Shown here: in pieces, positions 15,001 through 20,470 of the stretch | How the letters are laid out: every line of letters starts with the position of its first letter | Numbering within the stretch: the first letter of the stretch is position 1 | Source of the DNA: UBA12088 sp041920275 | GTDB lineage: Bacteria; Patescibacteriota; Minisyncoccia; Phycocordibacterales; UBA12088 | DNA: 32,905 nt | Direction of reading: 5' to 3' | NCBI GenBank assembly: GCA_041920275.1 | Contig: JAYRSE010000006.1 | Location: forward strand, 1 to 32,905 | Notes under the pieces: generated by a model | Seen by the model: only the letters and a program-made list of their open reading frames with translations | Database searches by the model: none | What the model was told of the DNA's origin: nothing | Program-made: the position numbers and the translations under genes

Positions 15001-18000
15001 GAATCCCTGATCTGATGCACCACACCTCCCTCCATGTCCACCTGCGTCAGGGTGAGCTCGTAGCGTCCTGCTTCGCGCGGTCGATACCAGGAAAGGTAGT
15101 CCGGACTGTCGGTCACGTTGTTGGGACCGCAGGTCTGCTGCGGGTCGACCCGCAGCTCCTCCGCCTCACCCGAAGGAGCGGTGATCGTGAGGCGAAGCTC
15201 GGCATCGCAGATCGTGTCTCCCTTGTCGTCGAGCGCCGCCATGTGGAACTCGACCGGGTCATCGATCTCGTACACGGACCGCGGTGTGTTGACCACGAGT
15301 ACGCCCCAGTAGAACTCGAAGCTATCGGTGTACGTGGTACCGGTCTCATCGACGGTAACGGCAACCGTGTACTTACCCGGCACAAACTCGCGCGGTACCT
15401 CGGCGAGGTCGATCGTCCACTGTCCCTCCGCCCCATAGGTAACGGTAAACACAGCATCACCGATGAGAGAACCTTCGCGCATAAGATGCACATCAGTGAC
15501 CCTGCTCAGCCGATCGGAGAAAAGACCGCGGAAGAAGCGTGACACCTTGCCCTTTTGCGCACGGTAGTTGAGTGCGAAACCGATCTTTTCGCCGGGCGTA
15601 AAGTCGCGGAGCGATTCGCGGAACTCGTGGAGCGCGGGACCCTTGAGATCGCGCAAGTAGCGAACCATGGTGAGCGGGTCCCGTGCGGGTATCGCCTCGA
15701 ACCGGCCGACCGCAGGCAGTGGCAATTCCTCCCGTACCCCGATCGTGTAGGGTGCAGCCACTTCACGGTAGCGCACCATCTCGTACGTTGCACGACTCGA
15801 TGAACCGGTCACGAGTGATACCAGTGTATCCACATCCGGTTCGACAGCGAAAGAACGAATACCCGCTTCAAGCTCACCATCGGAAAGACTAGCGTACACC
15901 GGTCCCCGCGCCATGATCGACATATCGGCTCCTTCAACAAATAGGTCGCGCACCGTTCCGCGATCGAGCGCGACAGGCGGTTCGCTTCCGACCTGCAGCG
16001 TGTTGCCACGATACTCGGTGGCAAAAGAGAGGACCGCACCGTCCGTGGGTTCGGCGAGACGCGCGTACGGTATCGGCTCCGCCGTGAGCGCGGGAGCGGG
16101 CAGACGACTATCCGCTGATACATGCTCATTTCCAAAGTACATGAAGAGCGTGGTCGTTGACCGCATCCGGTCGCTCGGCTCGATCAGATACTCTGCACGC
16201 TGATCCACATACGAGTAAGCGAGCGCTCGCATCGGCACTTCGCTGCGAGTGGCAGGGTCATAGAAACGCACATCGGCCCCGTCGAGCGCCGCCGCGGTGA
16301 ACAGGTCGGCGTGTTCATACCCGACATCGATCGCGTACAGGAGCGGTACCTCACCGTCCGGCACCTCATTCGGACCGAACATGACGGGCATACGATACGC
16401 GTATGCGCTTCGCCACCACATGCTCCTTGACGCATCATAGTCATCACTCTCCGCCTCCACCACGAACTCACCCGCTTTCTGCACCTCGAAGGAAAGATCG
16501 ACCGCATAGTACTTGGTCCCTTTGGGCGGAACCGTAAGCAGCGTGTCGGTTTCGCGAACATTCGTGAGCGGTCCCGCGACCACCTGTTCTCGGCCGGTAC
16601 CGAACATGCGTGCAAAGAGGCCGCGCTCTTCCTCGACCGCATCGCGCAGGTCGACCGCACGCCACCCTCCTTCATAACTCATCCGCTCCTCCACACTCAC
16701 CCGTTCGCTCCCGACGATACAGTTGGTCTTGTCGGCATTGAACGAGGAACAGGACTCAACCTCACCGGTCGCCCCGCACTCGTACCGAGTGGAGAGCGAC
16801 GGTTCGGCTGCAAGCGGCACCGTATCCTCGGATTCCGGAAGGTGATCTTCGGACGTTGTCGACTCCGTGCCGTCGACAATCTCACTATCGGCAACAGTTT
16901 CCATCGCATCCTCTTGCACAACTGACATCTCCGACGGTTCGAGAGATTCTTGTGTATCTTCCACAACCGCAACCGAATCGGGAGTGGTCGACTCGCCCTC
17001 GATGATCACACCCGCATCGACAGCTGATGGTTCCACTTGTGAAGCGAGCTCCCACCCCGCTTCGCAGAAATACGCGACGTCGCTGAAGGTGGACGCCTTG
17101 CGAGAGACCGGCACGTCCTCCACACGCTCCTCCACGCCGACCACACGAGCTTGGTGTCCCGTCTTGAAACGAAGACGTATCTCTTCCGCTCGATCGGTCG
17201 TATTGGTGACCGCCACATACGCCCGTGCGGTGGTGAGGCCGTTGTAGACATTGAGATTGCTCCTGATCACCAACCCCTCGGAAGCCGCATCCATTTCGCC
17301 GGTAAGCTCGATGCGCTCGTTTTCAAGGAGTAGTAGGTCCGGTCGAGCGGAATCTTCCATGACCGCAAGCTCCTCGACGATGTTACGTGCCAAGGGCACC
17401 TCCTCATCCGCAGAGGCGACCTCATACCGTGTATCGACCCACACACTGTCGAGAAAGACCTCGGTCCGTGCGGTGCCGTTGCGCACCACCTCGACCTCGA
17501 CCGCGAGGTCCTGCAGAGCATCCCATGAGTCGAGGTCCGGCAACGGGAACGAAAGGTGCCCTCCCTCGGTCGCGTTCGAAAGTTCTCGATCGAGGTACAC
17601 CTGCCCCGCGATCCGCCACTCGCCACGATACCGGTACCGCACCATGAGGGAATCCGGGGTGAACGACTCTCCCTCGGTGCGGGCCGCGACCGAGAGTCGG
17701 AGCGTGTATCCTTCGATGGTGTGTTCGGAGAGCACGCTCCCGATATCGAACCCTTCGAAGGTGATCGTGTGACATCGTTTGCCGAGCACGGTGCAGCTGC
17801 GCATGTCATCCTCGGCATTGCGAGGGGGAGCGATGTTCGGCTCTTGGGTCTTCTCCGCATCACCATCACTCCGCACATCATTTTCCTGCGATGCATCGAC
17901 CGTCTCCGGATCACCCTCCACCCCGGGCACCACCGCAATCGGATCGTCGAGGACCGCTTCGGTGGTATCGCCTTCCGTCACCTGCACCTCCTCCACCACT

Positions 18001-18533
18001 TGGTCCGACAGTGCGTCCGATTCTTGTGCATGCACGATGCGACCGCCGATACCGCGAAGCGAGTCAAGAAGGAAGGCCGAAGGTGTGACATCCGGAAGGG
18101 GAACGACCTCCTCGTACACAGGGTCAATCTCGACGGAGTCGAGAGCGTCGCTCGCCGCATCATCCACCGGAAGCGCATCAAAGGGCTCCTCACCCCATGC
18201 TCCTTGTGACCGCACGGGTTCAGACGCCGGCCGCGTGTCGGACATACCGGCGAGGTCCGCATCTCCTTCGGGAAATATCACGAACGCCGCGTTCTGCCGG
18301 TTGAAATCGTCGAACGCCGCCCGTTCGCCGAGTAACTGTTCCAATGCATGCTGCTCCTTTTCCCACCCGTCCCCCGCGACCGTGATCGGAAACACGTGGA
18401 TCAAACGCTCCTCGGTACCCGCAAAGGCGGAGACGACGTACGCAACACAGAGCGCAAACGCCACGAACAATCCGCGTGTTTTGTAATGCACAAAAAACCT
18501 GCGCAGCCTGCGGTGAACTTTCATGACATTCAT
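1..18533 (-). CDS. Giant modular surface protein, at least 6177 aa, C-terminus outside window
   Basis: The frame is open from ATG 18533 to the window edge. An in-frame TAA lies just upstream of the ATG and AAGGGG sits 5 nt before it. Residues 1-40 form a basic N-terminus plus one hydrophobic segment ending SAFAG, a signal peptide or anchor. Then, approximately: acidic linkers (60-240, 500-600); a jelly-roll-like region (245-365); a DUF2341-like domain (700-805); a macroglobulin/Ig-like region (1080-1300); three repeats of about 115 aa (1303-1647); FN3-like domains with TYWWRVRA-type motifs, and two propeller-like regions (1650-3385); three large beta-strand-repeat modules (3585-5980); a second DUF2341 domain (5985-6075) followed by a LamG-like start. 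Cysteines are few and often paired, and Thr/Ser/Gly content is high, as in extracellular proteins. Domain names come from my reading, not a profile search. An adhesin or fibre role is inferred. The protein's end and any C-terminal anchor are not visible. Confidence 0.9.
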   Translation of the reverse strand, partial: MNVMKVHRRLRRFFVHYKTRGLFVAFALCVAYVVSAFAGTEERLIHVFPITVAGDGWEKEQHALEQLLGERAAFDDFNRQNAAFVIFPEGDADLAGMSDTRPASEPVRSQGAWGEEPFDALPVDDAASDALDSVEIDPVYEEVVPLPDVTPSAFLLDSLRGIGGRIVHAQESDALSDQVVEEVQVTEGDTTEAVLDDPIAVVPGVEGDPETVDASQENDVRSDGDAEKTQEPNIAPPRNAEDDMRSCTVLGKRCHTITFEGFDIGSVLSEHTIEGYTLRLSVAARTEGESFTPDSLMVRYRYRGEWRIAGQVYLDRELSNATEGGHLSFPLPDLDSWDALQDLAVEVEVVRNGTARTEVFLDSVWVDTRYEVASADEEVPLARNIVEELAVMEDSARPDLLLLENERIELTGEMDAASEGLVIRSNLNVYNGLTTARAYVAVTNTTDRAEEIRLRFKTGHQARVVGVEERVEDVPVSRKASTFSDVAYFCEAGWELASQVEPSAVDAGVIIEGESTTPDSVAVVEDTQESLEPSEMSVVQEDAMETVADSEIVDGTESTTSEDHLPESEDTVPLAAEPSLSTRYECGATGEVESCSSFNADKTNCIVGSERVSVEERMSYEGGWRAVDLRDAVEEERGLFARMFGTGREQVVAGPLTNVRETDTLLTVPPKGTKYYAVDLSFEVQKAGEFVVEAESDDYDASRSMWWRSAYAYRMPVMFGPNEVPDGEVPLLYAIDVGYEHADLFTAAALDGADVRFYDPATRSEVPMRALAYSYVDQRAEYLIEPSDRMRSTTTLFMYFGNEHVSADSRLPAPALTAEPIPYARLAEPTDGAVLSFATEYRGNTLQVGSEPPVALDRGTVRDLFVEGADMSIMARGPVYASLSDGELEAGIRSFAVEPDVDTLVSLVTGSSSRATYEMVRYREVAAPYTIGVREELPLPAVGRFEAIPARDPLTMVRYLRDLKGPALHEFRESLRDFTPGEKIGFALNYRAQKGKVSRFFRGLFSDRLSRVTDVHLMREGSLIGDAVFTVTYGAEGQWTIDLAEVPREFVPGKYTVAVTVDETGTTYTDSFEFYWGVLVVNTPRSVYEIDDPVEFHMAALDDKGDTICDAELRLTITAPSGEAEELRVDPQQTCGPNNVTDSPDYLSWYRPREAGRYELTLTQVDMEGGVVHQIRDSFETRESVPYTVERRAATRIWPKASYVMEITVSAATDFAGGFVEAIPSDFTLIDAGEAETTKWGGAIRLTWPLELSAGETRTFRYEYDAPDVSPYIYLLGPAEVRVGDATAFKEVRTWKLASDALGQYVEKFVTLTPTVADAWTTVDLSGSPYNIPANAVIEMALINTDDDPELYAGVRHASSTLDRRFLLHEAETTGTGVEGMTTVTVHVTASASSSIQYYADDTTLVTFRILGYWTDGVYVERFDTADPSTTDNSWVNWDLNTYGITEGDVAEVVLVNNTQNASFYAGVRTDGSGLDRRVYLNEAESGGDNYATMLVRATTSTARVESYSSDDGPGIGTDVDFIITGYWDAMPTGLTYTEAWSDLGGPTSNTTWTDRRLDNVSVPPNGIAEVLFGNNADANGAMEIGVRTNGSSLGRVLDLHEAETTANDYNFGRAHVTAGSDASSTIEYYTESTASDWFYLAGYWSASNYPPNEPTLYDMPFDNEKTGSSTPYFEFSATDPDGTADIVYQIQWDDDADVATSPLGDEESTSTNAYFVNTVSGGDTSPFTEGNKVRFTMQSALTTGTTYYWRVRAKDGTGGLWGEWSDILSFTYVENTDPKAWIQTEDTQFEQGTLSGVETYGANKVRLATTPPVGAMVAYGTGASTTPNVRTWNGTAWSASSSAQSVGGQISWTVLRGAPTRSEYILGTLDTGGDVNVQVYDGVSGTWGDLIELTPSVSSAAYKGFDIQYLSQSGDAIVAYCDGDADPSYAVWDGTDWSSTSTIDVSLTQNCEWLSMASSPTIDEVIVAVRSNVAQTPNDYEVQVYDPAGNVWGDNLVFGAGEEAARHDIALSYEAGGDDALILVYDVNNVSGDNNHFEWNRWDGESWSSNAWVKLGDDFEWGELVPDSDTDNLALCYIDEDNDIGSIFWNGTTNTWTTPYREHDRNGSQGLAVADDHGRPVTCQYETTAGREGYHMVAYSNTANAEYNYYTGSAWQYAIDNGASISSISRSWTVGSVRTGEGKILAVFHDNTTNTRYDFSAWDGSAWSTRTLIDDNPSRTAEPWYEPISLAPQLYQQSAGSITSTIVDFDLVPGRPSWGEVIWDTEEPAGTDVKLRVYYATTTAVCNVAVQEGDLPGNAAGFDVSESPLDLSSLATSTYNMLCIRADLSSTNAQTPTLNDWSLSWERQPYITQSAYRFFVNAASTTVSDIWPMGIDAMNENTPITETLAPSFGEVVRLRLGLNNSNVSLPASSLTLKLQWAEGSVCTPELAWSDVGAAGSSTPWRGYDNAGVSDGATLPTYLLSNSDVAQSYEEGNPAVANPNALSIGSDGEWDFVLQHNATSSTNYCFRVIRTDGTLLSAYDTYPRLVTDAPPAAPTLVTPFDNEAVASSSPWFTFFAVDAKASRMHYMIQIDDDAGFGSPLESHSGVEPDYLQFRNITTNDNSPFISGDTIRFTPATSLSPGTYWWRVRALDPTGSNEWGEWSASQSVTASTTVPATAWYQTTFDQFNTITLDGLEATSTNAIVLTPPNTVGTATSPTIDFDWGTRGNTWGSLSFTDIGTTTYRIEYNNAGTWALVPDSVLAGNAAGFTSGPVSLLGLDPTAYNELRVVAVLTNTGVTPSLNDWTLSWGYAVEQPTLLTLFDNEKTGTTTPSFTFYSTDPDGDDLVYEMQWSTDNTFTTGVTSRTSDVHGGFVNTASSTDASPFFDGDTIRFTVEQGDALTNGTTYWWRVRAKDPPPGGGDAWSVWSPVRSVTVDTNVVVSTWFQTTDEQFETDTLSDTETFGSDEVRITTTIREALTVYAEGNIQTPRYRVWNGQSWSTEQSGRNVGARIDWVRTAAAPTRDEYVAVTQSSAGAVRAQVYDGIAETWDDLTDTLSVSSAPTYRGYDVAYESLSGDAMVVSCYGQEATYTKWNGTTWSVSTTTIPLTISQNCQWVQLAADPDSNQMVLLVRMNTAGTVDYEALVWNGSAWGNSTLVGNASEIADEGMAVMFEDSGTDAVIVFSDGANNRFGSKYWNGSSWSATSTVALPNDHNKASMCRDSGTDRMTVIYTDENTDVGFAEWDGSLNSWGTATLLEADGVTETGNAIGCAYETNATRDGNIVLAYGDNTVGTVAEVYRIYYRASSTLSAPSAISTLGEANSVFLARTGDGAVLGVTHDDDADDYFFSSGLGTASTTFTWSTAVQLESDANTQTTRTEPLSIVPRRYTAFIEGSVVSSPVVFADGFGPRWGYASSSEYTPSGSYILYQIEYTSDDGETWSAVPNDVLPGNEMGTTSSYIDLSNMPYSSYGTIRYVANLVCVGGQCPRLLDWSVTWAEGVSISGTAKQYDEVSDVSGGTVKVAVNGVLQSGKEGTISSGTWTIPNVTMFPDDVVHVWIDNVLDANEAVAVFTYDGFNNATGVELIERHLTIGSAIASTTSNSNLALYDNSVSGDEDIFFDVSSGSLTVCSVGDCWDGELYVRSGYTYRPDSASGRTITTHDVEIAGTLVGDANNFTVSGSWENRGTSTHSGGTVTFSATSTQERVSAAGAVSYAFNAVTFGQTSGAATWTLDGPFDVNSAFTLSYGTVVASTSGLSIGGNMTIGSSGVFTKGTGTTTFDGTGTAILTDNTAMKQDLGKVGIAGSTKIVRLGSPVKIYDLTINTTNTFDVSGSNHALEIVNEFRNAGTFSPQGGTVTFTATSTGKVIDPGTSSFNNLTLQGVGGNWYFGTVDVTIGNNLTVATGTLTLAAGTTTISGDFTNSGGTLVPNNGTVYLTGAGTKTVTQNGSPLYALAVNTSGTRTWADVNATLLGSVRKSNGTLSLPTGTLDVGESFINGGGTLRANGGTLRFNSAGTDTVRTNGSLLYALAFAGTGTYTLADTNLTATGTVRFESGTTTLPSGTFTVGDSFLATGGTWLANGGTVLFNASTTGKFVTPGTSSFNNVTFDSATGGWTVTANATATGAWNLTSAANFTATSGITIAIGGTFTNTVPAATVWNNATLFLDSGTSYTVGTKEQAVEAYGMLLIGSNTDIRMWQSSSSVSFVDGTGSLYSQDHNGTNGLLHIYGMYERTSGTDYWSHATDFDGVDIAGTPRAVMVRFAPNAAARYGTGSGLHMLGAVHGTTTVENQGFGSFGLSVTNGTVHAQYYAIANTDSEGFAILGSSTVTSLSDGAFTLTTNGGSMLTVSSTTIDANPAFQPERIEFSTSSGITSGRNASSTGAATSYWWFKNTFGNFDGEAYDGDPVSEPGSLRWDDSGFTISISGTAYAGEGGGGPAGACDGVNPRLKLMVNGVGEYTTSCDAGDGTFTFPAVSFAGDVPLVLFMDGVSGVYGATVSRTPQGNMTGFDVYQNRVIVRHEDVAALTNGQLALYDNDMDSDIPFDVEGGNLTVSPETALFVWNGKMFAPGGNVTLQSGGSGAAYDGTLRLDDGGTFTAAGGEIHSIGGSWVADSGSTFVANSSTVVFTATTSGKSITPQSSFNNVTLNGTGGGWTLGSAMTVAGDMSITAGTLQGTNNLRVEGGSLDGNGTLSLSGGTLTVGGTGTFGGTSAWSVQNLTLGTGGTTVTSKSGSGTVTVAGVLSVAAGHTLEAGSSEWILTGSGSVLSVSGTFSSQTSTTTFAGTSAMNVPALSYHNLVLAPAGGGSPSHTLLAGTLSAASLTVGNGTNGVTANANTQDPLITVSGSVRIRSNATYNAASANDIIIGGSYLNEGTFTANGGSVVMNSGDTGESVVPGASAFHHLTFNNASGGWTVTGNATTTGNFSLSAASSFTQQSGTTLAVQGVFTNGVGGSATDWSGTTLYLNSGTAYSMNTSASGGDVYGTLRIGANTDIRAWNSTSTTYVVHGTGSLYSQDHGANDGDLYIWGDYVRSSGADHWSYATDFDGTDISGSPRTVDVRFAENATSTLSGGSLTIQGAAGATTTIGNQGSGTFALVVTGGTFLAQYYAVRDIGGSGLTFSGTPTVTGLSNGDHLLGINGGSMITVAASVIDANPVKLFQNMVFATSSGVVSGYNVSATGVSVSSWRFIPGSGNYYGERFDNDPAPDPDPGYLVFSDSDDEVSISGTVYRDEGSAVSLVCDGTTQSIALVVEGTAPQTTSCASGTGLYSFPTVTGYAPGDTVLVYITGTTTKAVNATQDILSGVTLDLYEHRVIVGHEDTDPMTIAGLAVFDNGESADIPYIAATTTSPDSFTLFAGHKLIVRASKTFEPEGDVTLLSGVPVDYDGTLALMTGASFVSSPTSIESITIGGSLLLGTGATFGAGTSTITFSATTTGKIVDTNTSALNTVVFDGSGGSWTFAERDATTTSDLSILAGTVTFGTSSLSVAGSFVNSGAMSAASTSIRFNSSVAETVQFGGYSVGSIIFAGTGAHVMTDVDATSTGSVLISAGSVVLPSGTFSIANSFVRSAGSFTHTAGTLRFFGSLATQLVTLGGTTVHNLHVDGTGSWSITDPYATTTGTTTVSAGALTGPSVQFGIGGSLVVTGIYNPNAGRTYFFATSTGRVVNARNTVFGDVVFNGVGGGWTVATSATSTGALRLLAGASFTMASSTTLEVQGAFENRLGGSATDWTDSVLYLNASGTSYTINTKSAGGDAYAYLTLGANTDVRMWDSAGATTTVHASSSLYSMDHGGTSGSLYVYGEYVRTSGADYWSRTTDFDGQGISARTVNVRVASSSVLSYTNSTLQILGEGGATTSIAVIGSGRYTLSVSGGTLQAQYYSFRDLTASGVTLSGAVTVPSLSYGDFELTVNGGSLFTVSAATIDQSASRIITNMRFATSSGVATGTNVTLVGTTGNFWDFRNHYGTLDGEDHDSDGVDACGAIRWDDSTCLEVSQTAYRFRNDDGSAGAPNDEWFNQSWTKRKRVTVNNPNASALVDQPIRLSVAYENGMLSDYSALRFTDSSGTTSLPYWVESYTTATATVWVKVPSVPAQDSTVIFVYYGNDAATNGEDGAATFVAFDDFEDNDIDEYDGDDTYFDVVADSGAEGAYILKAAGGYESSQTPDGMFRTGTGSSFGRGNTIRWMQYVTAAQNNEPCTLFGVQDP
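590..7781 (-). repeat. Three successive beta-strand-repeat modules in the giant protein
   Basis: The same module occurs three times, beginning at 7781, 5012 and 2624. Each copy opens with an LALYDN-like motif and an (I/F)PFDV-like strand. It continues with rungs of the type GGTVTF-TATSTGK-SSFNNVTF-GGWT, then a block with SLYSQDH, a YVRTSGADYW-like motif and ATDFDG, and closes near an ISGTAY-type strand. The landmark SLYSQDH segments are 2391 and 2313 bases apart, both multiples of three (797 and 771 codons). The first module is longest (923 aa), with extra rungs. Similarity is strong in protein but weaker in DNA, so the duplications look old. The rungs resemble beta-helix adhesin repeats; this is inference. 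Confidence 0.8.
8385..13590 (-). repeat. Duplicated FN3 plus propeller-like modules in the giant protein
   Basis: Two propeller-like regions (about 13100-11810 and 9690-8385) align with each other through repeated W(N/D)GTxWS blades, a SGDA(I/M)V strand and an SLTQNCEW or TISQNCQW segment. Each is preceded by an FN3-like domain that begins with an FDNEKTG motif and contains TYYWRVRAKD or TYWWRVRAKD. A third FN3-like domain (about 10925-10470) stands between them. Two segments ending in LNDWSLSW or LNDWTLSW (about 11800-11440 and 10470-10150), and a related one ending LLDWSVTW near 8130, look like a further repeated domain. Carbohydrate or ligand binding is possible but not shown. Confidence 0.7.
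13590..14625 (-). repeat. Three-fold repeat of about 115 residues with a GVR...EAE core
   Basis: Three consecutive segments in the giant protein share the core (Y/E)xGVR, a Ser, Leu-x-Arg-(Arg) and (L/N)EAE, followed by a beta strand and (L/I)xGYW. The cores lie near 14418-14480, 14086-14148 and 13726-13790. I do not recognise a named family. Each segment looks like a compact beta-sandwich of about 112-119 residues. Confidence 0.75.
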
Positions 18534-18538
18534 TGCGG

Positions 18539-18544
18539 CCCCTT
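18539..18544 (-). promoter_or_regulatory. Ribosome binding site of the giant gene
   Basis: AAGGGG lies 5 nt before ATG 18533. It favours this ATG over the in-frame ATG at 18524 and is one of the few clear Shine-Dalgarno sites in the window. Confidence 0.6.
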
Positions 18545-18560
18545 ACCTGCCGACATATAC

Positions 18561-18569
18561 AGTATCGCA
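18561..18569 (-). promoter_or_regulatory. Putative extended -10 element of the giant gene
   Basis: TGCGATACT matches an extended -10 (TGn plus a TATAAT-like hexamer). No good -35 is visible. A start site near 18554 would give a leader of about 20 nt that carries the AAGGGG site. A DnaA-box-like 9-mer (TGTGGATAT on the plus strand, 18618-18626) lies about 58 bp upstream of it. Confidence 0.35.
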
Positions 18570-18903
18570 CAATATGCACTTTCGTTCTGGTCTTTTTAGT
18601 CCCAGATTCGGCCATACTGTGGATATCCAAGGTGCTGCCGACCAACACCACGCAAGCGAGGATCGATGCGTCGCTCACATGCGCTCTACGGCATCCGGAA
18701 GGCGTGGTGTGAGACGCATTATTCGTTTGGGAGTCCCCCCATACCCACTTCTTCCCACATGCGAAAATGGGGCATCTGGTGTACGTTTCGGCTTATTGTG
18801 CAGTATCGGACAAACTGGAAAACGAAATGTCCAAGTATGCAACAGCACGTCCGGAACCGTCCGGTCGGGCACGAACGCGAGAGAGACGTTACGTACGGAA
18901 AAT

Positions 18904-18939
18904 TACTGTAATTAATACCGTAACTAATACTGTAATTCA
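18904..18939. repeat. Three tandem 12-bp units just after the cohesin gene
   Basis: Units are TACTGTAATTAA (18904-18915), TACCGTAACTAA (18916-18927) and TACTGTAATTCA (18928-18939). The first sits in the palindrome ATTACTGTAAT. The array begins 3 bp beyond the stop of the cohesin gene. It is AT-rich compared with its surroundings and could be an operator-like array or a replication-slippage product. Confidence 0.7.
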
Positions 18940-18942
18940 GTG

Positions 18943-20457
18943 TTACTTGAGGAGCTTACGCACATCCTCGATCTCCTTGTCGATCAATTCCTCCGAGATG
19001 TCGAGCGCATCCTTGAGCGATTCGAGGATATTCCGCTCATTGTCGGTCATGTTCGGTTTGTGCGAAAGGTCGAGCACTCGTTCTTCGATCTCATCCCGCA
19101 GAACGCCGAATATGTTGATGAGCTTATCTCCCGCCTCTGCCGCCTCGCGCTTGATCCGGTCCTTTTCTTCGGTGTGCCTTCGCTTGTCCTGCACCATGAT
19201 CGTGATCAATATTGCGATGATGGCGGCGCAGATGAGCGATATCCAATACACGATACCAAACCCGCTTGTCCGCACCTCGGTCGCCTCCGCCTGTTTGGTC
19301 ACTCCGGTCACTTCGACGTCGGTCGAAGCATCTCGGGTATTGCCGGCACGATCGCGCGCGGTCACCTGGATCGTGTGCTTGCCCGGTTCAAGGTTGGAGA
19401 CCGTGAACGCACCACCGACAAGCTCGGAAAGCTGCACATCGCGCGGCCTCCCGCCATCGATCACGATCTGGTAGAGCTCGATACCCGAAAGCGCGTCGAC
19501 CGCTTCGAACCGTGCTTGCGCGGTATTGTCTCCCCCCACCCCGGTCACTGAGAATTCTTCGGGAGGCGTGGTGTCGATCTTGAAGGAGTACCTGGTCGAC
19601 GAGCTCCAACCCCCGCGGTTCTTGTAGGCGATATGGAAGTGCCACTCGCCGTCCGCAAGACCGCTCTTCTTCCAAGTGGATATCGGCGGCTCGTGCAGTT
19701 CGGTCGGCTCCGCATCCGATACATCGCCGAAGCCGGTCTTCATCGCCGTCACACCGTACGGTATGTCCCACGAGAGTACCCCATCAGACACGTTGTACCA
19801 CCGTGCCTGATCGGGATGCGAGGTGCTTTTGACCACCGGAGCTTCAGGCACCGGAATATTCACCTTCCGTTCCGGCTCCGTCAGTTTGGGTGCAGCGGGG
19901 GTGTTCGATGCCGGCTGAGGAGCGGCGGCGGTAACGGTATACGAGGCGCCCACGGGGGTGCCTGCGAGTTTGCTTGCACCACCCACGAGAAGTTGGGGTG
20001 ACTTGATCGTTACCTGGGCCGTACCCTCTTTCTTCGCCTTGAACGTGATCGTAAAAACGGTCGCGCGACCGCTCGCAGTGCCGGTCGTGCCGCACCCGAA
20101 CTCGATCGTGCCCGCAACATTGTTCGGGGTCGGTTCGGGTGTACACAGACTGAAAGCGGGGTCCTTGGTCGCAGAAACGACACTGAGTAATGCGGGGTCG
20201 AACGCAACGCTGCCACCGGTCGTCAGTCCGCGCAAGGATTCTCCCGCGGTATCGGCAACCACGCGCACCTGGAACGACTGGCCGACCGGATACGAACCGC
20301 TTGCGGGTGTAAACTCGTACGTCGCCGCATGTGCATGCACGTACGACACAAGGAGTGCAAAAAGTACGACGCACAGACGCAGAAACCATGCAAAGACCGC
20401 ATGCGATGTCGCGGCTCCCTCGCGCATACCGTGTCGATGTGTACATCCTTCGCTCAT
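18943..20457 (-). CDS. Membrane-anchored cohesin-domain protein, 504 aa
   Basis: The N-terminus has a hydrophobic segment (about 21-40) followed by AHAA, a likely export signal. Residues about 46-185 fit a cohesin domain: VGQSFQVRV, SVAFDPALLSVV, then TVFTITFKAKKEGTA. A Pro/Ala linker (185-215) leads to two Ig-like domains (215-395, with LSWDIPYG, FKIDTTPPE and ARDRAGNTRD). A transmembrane helix spans about 399-421. An 83-residue charged, helical cytoplasmic tail ends in DVRKLLK. I chose ATG 20457, which lies 13 nt after the heat-shock gene stop; a longer frame would overlap that gene. No clear ribosome site is seen. The dockerin protein two genes upstream is the natural partner candidate. 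Function inferred: a docking receptor on the cell surface, with the tail possibly meeting a cytoplasmic partner. Confidence 0.85.
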   Translation of the reverse strand: MSEGCTHRHGMREGAATSHAVFAWFLRLCVVLFALLVSYVHAHAATYEFTPASGSYPVGQSFQVRVVADTAGESLRGLTTGGSVAFDPALLSVVSATKDPAFSLCTPEPTPNNVAGTIEFGCGTTGTASGRATVFTITFKAKKEGTAQVTIKSPQLLVGGASKLAGTPVGASYTVTAAAPQPASNTPAAPKLTEPERKVNIPVPEAPVVKSTSHPDQARWYNVSDGVLSWDIPYGVTAMKTGFGDVSDAEPTELHEPPISTWKKSGLADGEWHFHIAYKNRGGWSSSTRYSFKIDTTPPEEFSVTGVGGDNTAQARFEAVDALSGIELYQIVIDGGRPRDVQLSELVGGAFTVSNLEPGKHTIQVTARDRAGNTRDASTDVEVTGVTKQAEATEVRTSGFGIVYWISLICAAIIAILITIMVQDKRRHTEEKDRIKREAAEAGDKLINIFGVLRDEIEERVLDLSHKPNMTDNERNILESLKDALDISEELIDKEIEDVRKLLK

Positions 20458-20470
20458 GACAAAGAGCGAC

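Larger units (their letters stand above)
18534..18942. other. 409-bp non-coding gap before the giant gene
   Basis: No gene is supported here. The gap holds the putative promoter and ribosome site of the giant gene at its left end, a DnaA-box-like site at 18618-18626 and a 12-bp triple repeat at its right end. The 8-mer TATTGTGC appears in inverted orientation near 18568 and 18796. I see nothing recognisable in the remaining part; an untranslated RNA or regulator site cannot be excluded. Confidence 0.5.
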
